Source: JANPCX01 sp050916095
Lineage (GTDB): Bacteria > Pseudomonadota > Gammaproteobacteria > Burkholderiales > Burkholderiaceae_C
NCBI GenBank assembly: GCA_050916095.1
Contig: CP050901.1
Location: 2,480,001 to 2,544,000 of the forward strand
Reading direction: 5' to 3'
DNA: 64,000 bases
Below the pieces are notes generated by a model. The model worked only from the letters and a program-made list of their open reading frames with translations. It ran no database searches and was not told where the DNA came from. This document shows, one piece after another, positions 17,752-27,064 of the stretch (the stretch's first letter is position 1; the number at the start of each line of letters is the position of its first letter). Position numbers and translations under genes: made by a program.

Positions 17752-18957
17752 TCAAACCGGGGCCAAACCATCCTCCCGGAACATGGCCTTGATGCCACGC
17801 ACCGCCTGCCGGATGCGGTTCTCGTTTTCAATCAAGGCGAAACGCACATGGTCGTCGCCGTGGTCGCCAAACCCAATGCCAGGCGAGACCGACACCTTGG
17901 CGCGTGCCAACAATTGCTTGGCAAACTCCAGCGAACCGGCGGCGCGGTAAAACTCTGGAATGCGCGCCCAGATGTACATCGAGGCCTTGGGCAAAGTCAC
18001 CTCCCAACCGGCTTCGATCAACCCTTTGAAAAGCACATCACGCCGCTTTTGGTACGTGGCGCAAATCTCTTTCACGCATTGTTGGTCACCCTCCAGCGCC
18101 GCAATGGCGGCAATTTGCAGCGGCGTGAAGGTGCCGTAGTCGTGGTAACTCTTGATGCGCGCCAAGGCTGCGACGAGGTCGGGGTTGCCCACCATGAAGC
18201 CCACACGCCAACCGGCCATGTTGTAGCTTTTTGAGAGCGTGAAAAACTCCACCGCAATGTCCTTGGCACCGGGCACCTGCATGATGCTCGGTGCTTTCCA
18301 GCCGTCGAACACGATGTCGGCATAAGCCAGGTCATGCACCACAAAAATATCGTGCTTGCGTGCCAGCGCAATCACACGCTCGAAAAAATCCAGCTCCACA
18401 CATTGCGCCGTGGGATTGCTGGGAAAACCAAACACCATCATCTTCGGTTTGGGGTAACTGCCGCGTATGGTGCGCTCCAACTCTGCAAAGAAGTCCACAC
18501 CAGGAACGTTCGGTACCGACCGAATGTCCGCCCCAGCAATCACCGCGCCATAAATGTGAATGGGGTAACTCGGGTCAGGCACCAACACGGTGTCGCCCCG
18601 GTCCAAGGTGGCCAACATCAAATGCGCCAGGCCTTCTTTGGAGCCGATGGTGACGATGGCTTCCTTGTCGGGGTCAATCTTCACCTGGTAGCGGTCACGG
18701 TACCAGTGCGAGATGGCCCGGCGCAAACGCGGTATGCCTTTGCTGGCCGAATAACCGTGGGTGTCGGGCCGCTGGGCCGCGTCGGTGAGTTTTGCAACGA
18801 TGTGCGCGGGTGTGGCCCCATCGGGGTTGCCCATGCTCATGTCAATGATGTCTTCACCACGACGCCGCGCCGCGGCCCGCAACTCGGCGGTGATGTTGAA
18901 GACGTAAGGGGGAAGACGATCAATGCGCGCGAAACGGCGCTGACTTGAAGAAGACAT
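17752..18957 (-). CDS. alaC: Alanine/glutamate-pyruvate aminotransferase AlaC
   Basis: PLP-dependent class I/II aminotransferase, probably making alanine from pyruvate and glutamate. The 401 residues match the AlaC/YfdZ type: LPPYVFNITAELRAAARRRG at the start, DMSMGNPDGATP, and the PLP lysine in TLSKSYNMAGWRVGFMVGN. The C-terminal Arg region (ENENRIRQAVRGIKAMF) is also present. A partial, decayed copy of its first about 60 codons and leader lies 2.9 kb away at 21683-21930. A 248-bp inverted-repeat element sits about 100 bp upstream of its start. Confidence 0.93.
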   Translation of the reverse strand: MSSSSQRRFARIDRLPPYVFNITAELRAAARRRGEDIIDMSMGNPDGATPAHIVAKLTDAAQRPDTHGYSASKGIPRLRRAISHWYRDRYQVKIDPDKEAIVTIGSKEGLAHLMLATLDRGDTVLVPDPSYPIHIYGAVIAGADIRSVPNVPGVDFFAELERTIRGSYPKPKMMVFGFPSNPTAQCVELDFFERVIALARKHDIFVVHDLAYADIVFDGWKAPSIMQVPGAKDIAVEFFTLSKSYNMAGWRVGFMVGNPDLVAALARIKSYHDYGTFTPLQIAAIAALEGDQQCVKEICATYQKRRDVLFKGLIEAGWEVTLPKASMYIWARIPEFYRAAGSLEFAKQLLARAKVSVSPGIGFGDHGDDHVRFALIENENRIRQAVRGIKAMFREDGLAPV

Positions 18958-19058
18958 TTTTTGACTTTCACGTTAGCGCCCGGAACCGTCCGAGCGACGT
19001 GTTGCTCACGTTTTGGCGCTGTGCAACGTGGCGATGGTAGCCGAAGTTTTACGGCTTT

Positions 19059-19306
19059 CTAGTGTCCTGTCCCGCAGATACCTGCAACAAATAAAACCGA
19101 TGGATTTCGGGCCAGGGCAAGGCGCAAACCGCAGCGATACCTGTAGGTATCGCGAGGCCAAGCCCGGACACAAGCAGTCCCTGCGGACTGTTTGTGCCTG
19201 GCGAGGTGCAGGGCCTCAGGCCCTGCGCGGCCTGCAAGGCTTGCAACGCCGCCTTGGTCTGAAAGACGCGGTTTTATTTGCAGGTATCTGCGGGACAGGA
19301 CACTAG
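19059..19306. mobile_element. MITE-like element with long terminal inverted repeats (248 bp)
   Basis: Starts CTAGTGTCCTGTCCCGCAGA and ends with the complement. The arms (19059-19098 and 19270-19306) match over about 37 bases apart from a three-base insertion (CAA) in the left arm. The middle has no transposase but holds further small palindromes (GATACCTGTAGGTATC near 19137-19152, GCAGGGCCTCAGGCCCTGC near 19207-19225). CTAG at both tips may be target or element sequence. It lies in the alaC upstream region. The parent insertion sequence is not in the window. Confidence 0.75.
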
Positions 19307-19353
19307 CAACCCGCCACGAACGTAGCACACGCGCCAACGGCGCAGGCCCACTA

Positions 19354-19469
19354 AGAGCCGCTAACAAAACCGTTTGCCCTGCGCTTGTGGAAGCCAGCGA
19401 GTACCTCGGCGCAAGGCCCTTCGACAAGCTCAGGGCGAACGGTGTATGCGGTGTTTTGTTAGCGGCTCT
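19354..19469. repeat. AGAGCCGCTAACAAAAC repeat, copy 1 (116 bp)
   Basis: Perfect terminal inverted repeat AGAGCCGCTAACAAAAC with internal GGCCCTTCGACAAGCTCAGG. Its right end provides the last two bases of the TAG stop codon (19470-19468, read on the minus strand) of the 5'-nucleotidase gene. Copies 2 and 3 lie at 21517-21632 (same orientation) and 60351-60463 (reversed). Confidence 0.9.
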
Positions 19470-21339
19470 AAGGCGTGTCGGTGAACCCCTGAGTGGAGTA
19501 ATCCGACACCGCGAGCCGCCCAATGCTGGCGCGGGCACGCACATAGTCCAGGAAAGGCTCGGCGTAGTCGAGGAAGGTGTCTTCGCGCCGAGCACCCGTG
19601 ATGTTTTTGAGTGTGGCGTAACCGTCGCCACCGTCGGCCAGGAAGTTGTTGGTGATCAAGCGGTAGTTCGCCGACAAATCGAATGCTACCCACTGTGCGG
19701 TCGCATTCTTGAACTGCAAGTCACGAACGCGCGAACCTTTGGGCTGGTTGAGATCGATGGTGAAACGCAGTCCTGCAGCGTAGGGATATGCACCGGTGTT
19801 ACCCGACCCTGCAAGCAGGAAGTCGATGCCGTCTTCCAACGCTGCCTTCACTTCCGAACCGCTCATGTTCAAGCGCACCAAGGTGTTCTTGAATGGCAGC
19901 ATGGTGTAAATGCGGCCCACCGTCAGGTCACCAGCCGCCAAATCCACCCTGACGCCACCACCGTTTTGCAACGCGATGTCAGCACCACCAAACTGGCGGC
20001 CACGGTCCAGGAAAACCTGCGCAACCAGTTGCTGCGCATCACCGCCGTTGGCGATGACACGTGCATCCTTGTTGCAAGCATCGCCCAGCGCCGAACGAGT
20101 GGCGTCGCGTTTGGTGCCTGGCACACGCCGCAGGCAAATGTTTTCGCTGGCCACCCCCGCTTTGAAATTGCCAAAGGCGTCCTTAGCAGTTTTGAACGGT
20201 GCGAGGGCATTGGTGGCTGTGGTTGACAGGGCCGTCACACGCAGTCCTTTGGCGGCTGCCAAGTCGGCGCGCATGGCGGTCAGGTCAGCGCCCGCCACTG
20301 CGGTGCTGCCGCGCCTGGGTGTGTCGCCCACCAACACATGGGGCGTGCCTACACAGGAACTGACGTCACCCTTGGCATCGAACTTGATGGTGAGTTCACC
20401 CACAGCGTAGGAATACTGCCAAGCTTGCACCACACAAACGTTTTTACCGTCTTTGTCCGTGGTTTGTGTGGGGTAGGCACCCGAGGGGGTGAGACCGTAG
20501 TCCGCCAACGAGTTAGGACCAAGCAGGGTGTGCGAATCGCCGCCGACGATCACGTCCACACCGGAGAGTTGACGCGCAATGGCCTGGTCGCCCTGGTAGG
20601 TGTAATGTGAAAGCAAGATGATTTTGTCAACGCCCTCGCCTCGCAGACGGTCAATTTCACGCTGCGCCGCGACCACCTCGTTCTCGAAGGTGGTGGTGGC
20701 GTCAGGGCGAGACGATGTTTTCGTCTTCTCGGCAATGGTCAGGCCCACCACACCAAAACGCTGACCGCCACGTGAGAGCACCGTGGACGGCCGCACATAC
20801 TGGCCCGCAGTACCCAGCGGAGAGCTGGCACCAGTTTTGAGGTTGGCACTCAAGACCGGCGTGCGGCAACTGCCCGTCCAGAGGAAATCAACGAATTTCT
20901 TGAGCCCTGCATCACCGTTGTCAAACTCATGGTTACCCACAGCCATGGCATCAAAGCACACGGTATTCATCAGCGCGGCATCGGATTTGCCTTCGTCCAG
21001 GGTGTAGTACAGGTCGCCAGTGATGGCATCACCCGCGTGCAATTTGAGCACATGGTTTTTGGTGGCGGCAATGTCGTCAATGGCTTGTTTGACACGCGCA
21101 AAACCACCGAAATCAACCGTCACCGATTCCCGCGTGCCGCTGGCATTTTGCAAACGCAGCGTCGTGGTTTCAGCATCCAGACGTGAGTGGTGGTCGTTGA
21201 CATGCAAGATGGTCAACTCAATCGGTTCACCACCATCGGAGCCACCACAGGCCACCAGACCGGAAGTTACCAACACGGTCAACACCAAGCTGCCAACAAC
21301 AGGAGAGAACGGACGAGTGAAGATACGTGGGGTGTTCAT
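19468..21339 (-). CDS. 5'-nucleotidase / metallophosphoesterase lipoprotein
   Basis: Secreted enzyme that hydrolyses extracellular nucleotides or related phosphate esters. ATG 21339 starts a lipoprotein signal (VLTVLVTSGLVAC, lipobox LVAC). The metallophosphatase domain follows with ILHVNDHHSRLD, KLHAGDAITGD, GNHEFDNGDA, LLSHYTYQGD and VIVGGDSHT, the usual two-metal ligands. The C-terminal substrate domain has NGGGVRVDLAAGDLTVGRIY and LNMSGSEVKAALEDG. At 623 residues it is of normal length. It lies between two partial copies of the alaC 5' region, and its stop codon is supplied at the edge of a dispersed repeat, both signs of local rearrangement. Confidence 0.92.
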   Translation of the reverse strand: MNTPRIFTRPFSPVVGSLVLTVLVTSGLVACGGSDGGEPIELTILHVNDHHSRLDAETTTLRLQNASGTRESVTVDFGGFARVKQAIDDIAATKNHVLKLHAGDAITGDLYYTLDEGKSDAALMNTVCFDAMAVGNHEFDNGDAGLKKFVDFLWTGSCRTPVLSANLKTGASSPLGTAGQYVRPSTVLSRGGQRFGVVGLTIAEKTKTSSRPDATTTFENEVVAAQREIDRLRGEGVDKIILLSHYTYQGDQAIARQLSGVDVIVGGDSHTLLGPNSLADYGLTPSGAYPTQTTDKDGKNVCVVQAWQYSYAVGELTIKFDAKGDVSSCVGTPHVLVGDTPRRGSTAVAGADLTAMRADLAAAKGLRVTALSTTATNALAPFKTAKDAFGNFKAGVASENICLRRVPGTKRDATRSALGDACNKDARVIANGGDAQQLVAQVFLDRGRQFGGADIALQNGGGVRVDLAAGDLTVGRIYTMLPFKNTLVRLNMSGSEVKAALEDGIDFLLAGSGNTGAYPYAAGLRFTIDLNQPKGSRVRDLQFKNATAQWVAFDLSANYRLITNNFLADGGDGYATLKNITGARREDTFLDYAEPFLDYVRARASIGRLAVSDYSTQGFTDTP

Positions 21340-21516
21340 ATATGAAGAATGGGTAAGGCCGTGAATTAACGAACCCGGCATGGTTCCACCGAAGAATGAC
21401 GCCTTCGTGACAACACCTTGTCCACTGTTTTTGCGAGGACATCGGCCCAGTCACAACCAAAGGTCGTTCCAAGATCAACCACGCGCAGTTTGATGCGCTT
21501 GGTGAGTCAGCGGCTT

Positions 21517-21632
21517 AGAGCCGCTAACAAAACCGTTTGCCCTGCGCTTGTCGAAGCCAGCGAGTAGCTCGGTGCAAGGCCCTTCGACAAGCTCAGGGCG
21601 AACGGTGTATGCAGTGTTTTGTTAGCGGCTCT
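21517..21632. repeat. AGAGCCGCTAACAAAAC repeat, copy 2 (116 bp)
   Basis: Same length and orientation as copy 1 and nearly identical to it, with the same perfect ends. Together the two copies bracket the 5'-nucleotidase gene as direct repeats, so recombination between them could delete it. Between this copy and 21340 lies only the upstream region of that gene, where I see no other feature. Confidence 0.9.
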
Positions 21633-21682
21633 TAGTGTGTCGATTGCGAGACCCGAGCGCCCGAGGCAGGCCGCTGCGCGGC

Positions 21683-21930
21683 CTCGGTGAGTTTGGCAAC
21701 GATGTGCGCGGGTGTGGCTCCATTTGGGGGGCCGTGCTCTTGTCAATGATGTCTCCACCGCGACGCCACGCTGCGGCCCGCAATTCGGCGGTGATGTTGA
21801 AGACGTAAGGGGGAAGAAGATCAATGCACGCAAAACGGCGTTGGCCTTCAGGGTTTGTCGTTGGCTAACCTGATAGGACAGGTTGTGAACTTTCACGTGA
21901 GCGCCCGGAACCGTCCGAGCGACGTTGTTG
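21683..21930 (-). pseudogene. Decayed duplicate of the alaC 5' end and leader
   Basis: The minus strand can be read, with frame changes, as RRFACIDLLPPYVFNITAELRAAAWRRGGDIID (key part LLPPYVFNITAELRAAAWRR). It clearly matches AlaC residues 7-39. Similarity continues into the leader: TTTCACGTGAGCGCCCGGAA here, against TTTCACGTTAGCGCCCGGAA near 18965. Frameshifts and loss of the downstream 340 codons make it non-functional. The 21633-22107 stretch holds nothing else that I recognise. Confidence 0.85.
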
Positions 21931-22107
21931 CTTTGGATTTAGCGACACGCAACTCGGTTGATGGTGGCGCAGGACAGGCCGATTGGCGTGCGACCTCCCG
22001 AAGCGCTTTCTTGCAGATGCGCTGAAGCGACCATCGGTTATCGTGTCTGCCGCATCAAATCAGCTGCTTCAAGCAGCATCACTTCGAACTTGCAAGGAGG
22101 CTCTGGA

Positions 22108-22560
22108 ATGAGCGCTTTGAATACCCTCCGTTTGACCTTTGTCTACGCGACTTTTTCTCTGCTGTGCGCTCAAGCTCTGGCACAAGACACCGCCGAGGCT
22201 CGTAGAGCGGCGGCGGATCGCTACCTGCGGGTCGTTCCCATGGCCAAAATGTTGGATGACACGTTCGCCGAAATCAGCAAACAAGCGCCCCCCGATCAAC
22301 GTGCGCGGTTTCTGTCTGACATGAAACGTGTGGTGCGCGTAGAAGTCTTGGAGGCCTTGAGCCGCGAATCGATGGTGAAAACGTTCACAACTGACGAACT
22401 CAACGCGCTGGCAGATTTCTACGGCTCACAGCATGGCTCCGGTGCGATGCTGAAACTCGGCGCTTACATGGGACTGATCATGCCTGCGATCCAGGCGGAG
22501 GTTCAACGTGGCATGCAGGAGCTTCAAGAACAGAAGAAGCAGCAACCGCGACCGCTTTGA
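22108..22560 (+). CDS. DUF2059-like exported protein
   Basis: Small exported protein of unknown function. ATG 22108 follows a strong AAGGAGG seven bases upstream and starts a signal peptide (LTFVYATFSLLCAQALAQ, cleavage probably after ALA-Q). The 125-residue mature part is helical, with LSRESMVKTFTTDELNALAD and FYGSQHGSGAMLKLGAYMG. This resembles the DUF2059 family, usually found as small periplasmic proteins. In-frame codons upstream to 21958 are unlikely to be translated. Confidence 0.75.
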   Translation: MSALNTLRLTFVYATFSLLCAQALAQDTAEARRAAADRYLRVVPMAKMLDDTFAEISKQAPPDQRARFLSDMKRVVRVEVLEALSRESMVKTFTTDELNALADFYGSQHGSGAMLKLGAYMGLIMPAIQAEVQRGMQELQEQKKQQPRPL

Positions 22561-22772
22561 TGACAAACCCAGCACGGTGACCGATTCAACATCACAGCTT
22601 TTTTGTTGCTCAAACCGCTCGCGCTCTGACACCAACGGAGAGCCGAGACAATTGATTTTTTATCTGCTTGAGGTTCCCATAAAACGTGACATCTCACACC
22701 ATTCGGGTCTTTCGAAGCCAGCCCGTGCCTCCAACATAAATCCGAGATGCAAGATCAAAACATCTGCCGCCC

Positions 22773-22802
22773 AAAAAAATGCCCCGGCAACACCGAGGCA
22801 TT
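22773..22802 (-). terminator. Rho-independent terminator after gltA
   Basis: On the minus strand, ATGCCTCGG-tgttg-CCGGGGCAT is followed by seven T residues, 30 bases beyond the gltA stop. It would end the sdh-gltA transcript. Confidence 0.85.
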
Positions 22803-22830
22803 CAAAGAGAATCGCGGCGCCAGTCCCCGA

Positions 22831-24141
22831 TCAACGCTCCCCAATCGGCTTGACGTTGCGCGCCACTGAGCCGTTGAACAACTGACGCGGCCGGCCAATC
22901 TTGTACTCGGGGTCGCCGATCATTTCGTTCAACTGAGCGATCCAGCCCACCGTGCGAGCGAGAGCGAAGATGGCGGTGAAGAGGCTGACTGGGATGCCCA
23001 CGGCGCGCTGCACGATGCCGGAGTAGAAGTCCACGTTCGGGTAGAGCTTGCGTGACACGAAATATTCGTCTTCGAGGGCGATTTTTTCCAGTGCCATGGC
23101 GAGCTTGAAGATGGGGTCGTTTTGCAGACCCAAGGCATTCAACACCTCGTAGCAGGTTTCGCGCATCAGCTTGGCGCGGGGATCGTAGTTTTTGTAAACG
23201 CGGTGGCCGAAACCCATCAGCTTGACACCGGAGTTTTTATCCTTCACCTGTTTGATGAACTCGCCAATTTTCTCGACACCGCCGGCACGCTGAATGTCTT
23301 CCAGCATGTTGAGCGCAGCCTCGTTGGCGCCGCCATGGGCCGGACCCCACAAGCAGGCCACGCCGGCAGCGATGGCCGCAAACGGGTTGGTACCCGACGA
23401 GCCGCACAAACGCACCGTGGAGGTTGAGGCGTTTTGCTCGTGGTCGGCATGCAAGATGAAGATACGGTCAAGTGCACGCACGATCACATCGTTGGGCTCG
23501 TACTCTTCGCAAGGCGTCGCGAACATCATGCGGGTGAAGTTGGCGGTGTAGGACAGCGAATTTTTCGGGTAAATAAAGGGCTGACCCATCGAGTATTTGT
23601 AGGCCATGGACACCAAGGTGGGCATCTTGGCGATCAGGCGGATGGCCGAAATCTCACGGTGCTGCGGGTTATGAACGTCGGTGCTGTCATGGTAGAAGGC
23701 TGACAGGCCGCCGACCAAGCCTGTCATCACCGCCATGGGGTGGGCATCACGCCGGAAACCGCGCAGGAAAAATTGCATTTGCTCGTGCACCATGGTGTGG
23801 TTGGTGACGAGGCTCACAAACTCAGATTTTTGTGTGGCGTTAGGCAACTCGCCTTTGAGCAACAAATAGCAGGTTTCAAGGAAATCGCAGTTGGTGGCCA
23901 ACTGCTCAATCGGGTAACCGCGGTAGAGCAATTCGCCCTTGTCGCCGTCGATGTAAGTGATGCTGGAATTGCAGGAGGCCGTCGACAAGAAGCCAGGGTC
24001 GTACGTGAACTTGCCGGTTTGGCCGTAGAGCTTACGAATGTCGATCACATCGGGGCCGACGCTGCCTTTGTAGATGGGCAACTCCATGCTGGGGCTGCCA
24101 TCAGAAAACGACAGGGTGGCTTTTACGTCTGAGGGTGTCAT
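22831..24141 (-). CDS. gltA: Citrate synthase
   Basis: Condenses acetyl-CoA and oxaloacetate to start the TCA cycle. The 436-residue hexameric-type enzyme shows the catalytic histidines in ILHADHEQNAS and MGFGHRVYKNYDPRAK and the C-terminal Asp region FYSGIVQRAVGIP. It is the last gene of the minus-strand run sdhC-sdhD-sdhA-sdhB-sdhE-gltA, 51 bp after sdhE, and is followed by a clear terminator. Confidence 0.99.
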   Translation of the reverse strand: MTPSDVKATLSFSDGSPSMELPIYKGSVGPDVIDIRKLYGQTGKFTYDPGFLSTASCNSSITYIDGDKGELLYRGYPIEQLATNCDFLETCYLLLKGELPNATQKSEFVSLVTNHTMVHEQMQFFLRGFRRDAHPMAVMTGLVGGLSAFYHDSTDVHNPQHREISAIRLIAKMPTLVSMAYKYSMGQPFIYPKNSLSYTANFTRMMFATPCEEYEPNDVIVRALDRIFILHADHEQNASTSTVRLCGSSGTNPFAAIAAGVACLWGPAHGGANEAALNMLEDIQRAGGVEKIGEFIKQVKDKNSGVKLMGFGHRVYKNYDPRAKLMRETCYEVLNALGLQNDPIFKLAMALEKIALEDEYFVSRKLYPNVDFYSGIVQRAVGIPVSLFTAIFALARTVGWIAQLNEMIGDPEYKIGRPRQLFNGSVARNVKPIGER

Positions 24142-24192
24142 GAGCGGCTTCCTTGAAGTTCAGATGAAGTAAAAAGTTTTCTCAGTTCAAGA

Positions 24193-24489
24193 TCAATGCC
24201 GGGGCCTGCGCATCATTGACAGCACCAAGGCCACCTCGTCGGTCAGCAAGTCCCCTTCCGGCTCTTTGCGTGACAGCAACAGGTCGAGCAAGTCGTTATC
24301 GGCTAGATCCATCAACAAATTCAATCCGAGCGCATGTTGCTGAGTCAACGTGGCCAAATGTCGCTCAAAAAACCGCTCGATGAACAGGTCGTTTTCCAAG
24401 AGTCCACGGCGGCAGCGCCAGCGCAGTTTGCTCAAACTGCGCTCGTCCAGCAGGGCGTGCGGAACATAGTGCATCAAGGTGGCATACAT
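24193..24489 (-). CDS. sdhE: FAD assembly factor SdhE
   Basis: Small protein that promotes covalent flavinylation of SdhA. The 98-residue product has the family motif RRGLLENDLFIERFF (usually RRGmlELDlll), followed by helices ending VALVLSMMRRP. The start is uncertain between ATG 24489 and ATG 24474. Reading further upstream would run through sdhB and is excluded. It sits between sdhB and gltA, as in many betaproteobacteria. Confidence 0.92.
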   Translation of the reverse strand: MYATLMHYVPHALLDERSLSKLRWRCRRGLLENDLFIERFFERHLATLTQQHALGLNLLMDLADNDLLDLLLSRKEPEGDLLTDEVALVLSMMRRPRH

Positions 24490-24503
24490 AGCGCGGTGCT
24501 GAA

Positions 24504-25208
24504 TCAGACGGCGCGCCGCACCATCAACTCTTTGATTTTGCCGATGGCCTTGGTGGGGTTCAGACCCTTGGGGCAGACATCGACACAATTCATGATGGTG
24601 TGGCAGCGGAAGAGGCGATAAGGGTCTTCCAGGTTGTCCAGGCGGCCGGCGGTGTCTTGATCGCGGCTGTCGGCAATGAAGCGGTAGGCCTGCAAGAGTC
24701 CGGCTGGGCCGACGAATTTGTCGGGGTTCCACCAAAAACTGGGGCAGCTGGTAGAGCAGCTGGCGCACAAGATGCACTCATAGAGGCCGTTGAGTTCTTC
24801 GCGCTCTTCGGGGGACTGCAGGCGCTCTTTCTCGGGCGGCATGGTCTCGTTGACCAAATAAGGCTTGATGGAGTTGTACTGCTTGAAGAACTGGGTCATG
24901 TCGACGATCAAGTCGCGCACGACAGGCAGTCCGGGCAGTGGCTTGAGCACCACCACATCGGGCAAGGTCCGCATGTTGGTCAAACAGGCCAAGCCGTTTT
25001 TGCCATTGATGTTCATGGCGTCGGAACCACACACACCTTCGCGGCAGGAGCGGCGAAAGCTCAGCGTGGGATCCACGGCCTTGAGTTTCATCAAAGCATC
25101 AAGCAGCATGCGTTCGCTGCCGTCGAGTTCGACTTCCAGCGTTTGCATGCGTGGCTTGGCATCGGTGTCGGGGTCGTAGCGGTAAATCTGGAATACACGT
25201 TTGGTCAT
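24504..25208 (-). CDS. sdhB: Succinate dehydrogenase iron-sulfur subunit
   Basis: Electron-transfer subunit of complex II. The 234-residue protein has the [2Fe-2S] ligands in CREGVCGSDAMNINGKNGLAC (core CREGVCGSDAM). The two cubane cluster motifs are CILCASCSTSCPS and CHTIMNCVDVCPKGLNP. ATG 25208 (MTKRVFQIYRYDP) is the usual family start; earlier in-frame codons overlap sdhA. Confidence 0.99.
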   Translation of the reverse strand: MTKRVFQIYRYDPDTDAKPRMQTLEVELDGSERMLLDALMKLKAVDPTLSFRRSCREGVCGSDAMNINGKNGLACLTNMRTLPDVVVLKPLPGLPVVRDLIVDMTQFFKQYNSIKPYLVNETMPPEKERLQSPEEREELNGLYECILCASCSTSCPSFWWNPDKFVGPAGLLQAYRFIADSRDQDTAGRLDNLEDPYRLFRCHTIMNCVDVCPKGLNPTKAIGKIKELMVRRAV

Positions 25209-25252
25209 GACTTGTCCTGCAAAGCGGTTTGAGGGCTGTTGCTTATCGGGAA

Positions 25253-27064
25253 TCAGAAGGTGCGAACCTTGGGCGGAATTGACTCGGCGGTCAGTGGCTT
25301 CAAATTCACCGGCTTGTAGTCCAGGCGGTTGCCTTCGGAATACCACAGCGTGTGTTTCATCCACTCCTTGTCGTTGCGACCATTAGGGAACTCGGGGGTG
25401 TCCGCATAGTCGTCCACCGTATGAGCCCCACGGCTTTCGCGACGTGCTGCGGCCGAGATCATGGTGGCCAAAGCGGATTCAATGAGGTTTTCCACCTCCA
25501 GCGCCTCAATGCGGGCGGTGTTGAAGACCTTGGATTTGTCGCCCAAATGAATGCTCTTGACGCGCTCGGCCAAGGCTTTGATCTTGACCACGCCTTCGTC
25601 CATGGATTTTTGCGTGCGGAACACACCGGCATGCTGCTGCATGGCGGTACGAATGTCATTGGCCACGTCTTGCGCGTACTCGCCGCCAGTGGTCGCTTCA
25701 AAACGATTCAAGCGCGACAAGGTTTGTTCTGCGGCGTTTGCAGGCAAGGCCTTGTGGCCCTTGGTTTTGAGTGCCGTATCCACAATGTGATTGCCAGCCG
25801 CGCGGCCAAACACCAAGAGGTCAAGCAATGAGTTGGTGCCCAAACGGTTGGCACCGTGCACACTCACGCAAGAGCATTCACCGACTGCATAAAGACCGTT
25901 GACCACCGTGTTCGGGTTGCCATCTTTAGGTGCCACCACTTGCCCGTGGATGTTGGTCGGAATACCGCCCATTTGGTAGTGGATGGTGGGCACCACGGGA
26001 ATCGGCTCGCGTGTGATGTCCACGTTGGCAAAGTTGTGGCCAATCTCGAACACCGAAGGCAGGCGCTTCATGATGGTCTCGGCACCCAAGTGGGTCATGT
26101 CGAGCTGGATGTAGTCCTTGTTGGGACCACAACCACGGCCTTCCTTGATTTCCTGGTCCATGCAGCGCGACACGAAATCGCGCGGAGCCAGGTCTTTCAA
26201 CGTGGGTGCATAACGTTCCATGAAACGCTCGCCATTGCTGTTGCGCAAAATCGCACCCTCACCACGGCAGCCTTCGGTCAGCAACACCCCAGCGTTGTGC
26301 ACGCCGGTGGGGTGGAACTGCCAGAACTCCATATCTTCCAGTGGAATGCCGGCGCGTGCCGCCAAACCCAAACCGTCACCGGTGTTGATGAAGGCATTGG
26401 TGGACGCCGCAAAAATGCGCCCTGCTCCGCCGGTGGCGAGCAGCACAGTCTTGGCTTCGAGGATGTGCAGTTCGCCGGTTTCCATCTCCAGCGCGGTCAC
26501 GCCGACCACATCGCCTTCGGCGTCACGGATCAGGTCGAGCGCCATCCATTCGACAAAGAAATTGGTGCGGGCTTTGACGTTCTGCTGGTACAGCGTGTGC
26601 AACATCGCGTGGCCAGTGCGGTCCGCCGCAGCGCAAGCGCGTTGCACCGGTTTTTCGCCGTAATTGGCCGTGTGACCGCCGAAGGGGCGCTGGTAAATCG
26701 TGCCATCAGGGTTGCGGTCAAATGGCATGCCGAAGTGTTCCAACTCATAGACCACTTTCGGTGCTTCGCGGCACATGAACTCGATGGCGTCTTGGTCGCC
26801 CAACCAGTCTGAGCCCTTGACGGTGTCAAAGAAGTGATAGTGCCAGTTGTCTTCCGACATATTGCCCAAGCTGGCACCGATGCCACCCTGCGCCGCCACG
26901 GTATGGGAGCGCGTGGGAAACACTTTGGACAGCACCGCCACGTTCAAACCGGCCATGGCCAGTTGCAAGGAAGCCCGCATGCCGGAGCCACCGGCCCCGA
27001 CGATCACCACGTCAAATTTGCGTTTGGTGATGTTGGATGAGGAATAACCAGAACTCACACTCAT
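25253..27064 (-). CDS. sdhA: Succinate dehydrogenase flavoprotein subunit
   Basis: Catalytic subunit that oxidises succinate to fumarate. The 603-residue protein has the FAD-binding start FDVVIVGAGGSGMRASLQLA and the flavin-linked His in RSHTVAAQGG. Active-site segments include HPTGVHNAGVLLTEGCRGEG and VHGANRLGTNSLLDLLVFG. The ATG at 27064 shares its first base with the sdhD stop codon, so the two are coupled. Confidence 0.99.
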   Translation of the reverse strand: MSVSSGYSSSNITKRKFDVVIVGAGGSGMRASLQLAMAGLNVAVLSKVFPTRSHTVAAQGGIGASLGNMSEDNWHYHFFDTVKGSDWLGDQDAIEFMCREAPKVVYELEHFGMPFDRNPDGTIYQRPFGGHTANYGEKPVQRACAAADRTGHAMLHTLYQQNVKARTNFFVEWMALDLIRDAEGDVVGVTALEMETGELHILEAKTVLLATGGAGRIFAASTNAFINTGDGLGLAARAGIPLEDMEFWQFHPTGVHNAGVLLTEGCRGEGAILRNSNGERFMERYAPTLKDLAPRDFVSRCMDQEIKEGRGCGPNKDYIQLDMTHLGAETIMKRLPSVFEIGHNFANVDITREPIPVVPTIHYQMGGIPTNIHGQVVAPKDGNPNTVVNGLYAVGECSCVSVHGANRLGTNSLLDLLVFGRAAGNHIVDTALKTKGHKALPANAAEQTLSRLNRFEATTGGEYAQDVANDIRTAMQQHAGVFRTQKSMDEGVVKIKALAERVKSIHLGDKSKVFNTARIEALEVENLIESALATMISAAARRESRGAHTVDDYADTPEFPNGRNDKEWMKHTLWYSEGNRLDYKPVNLKPLTAESIPPKVRTF

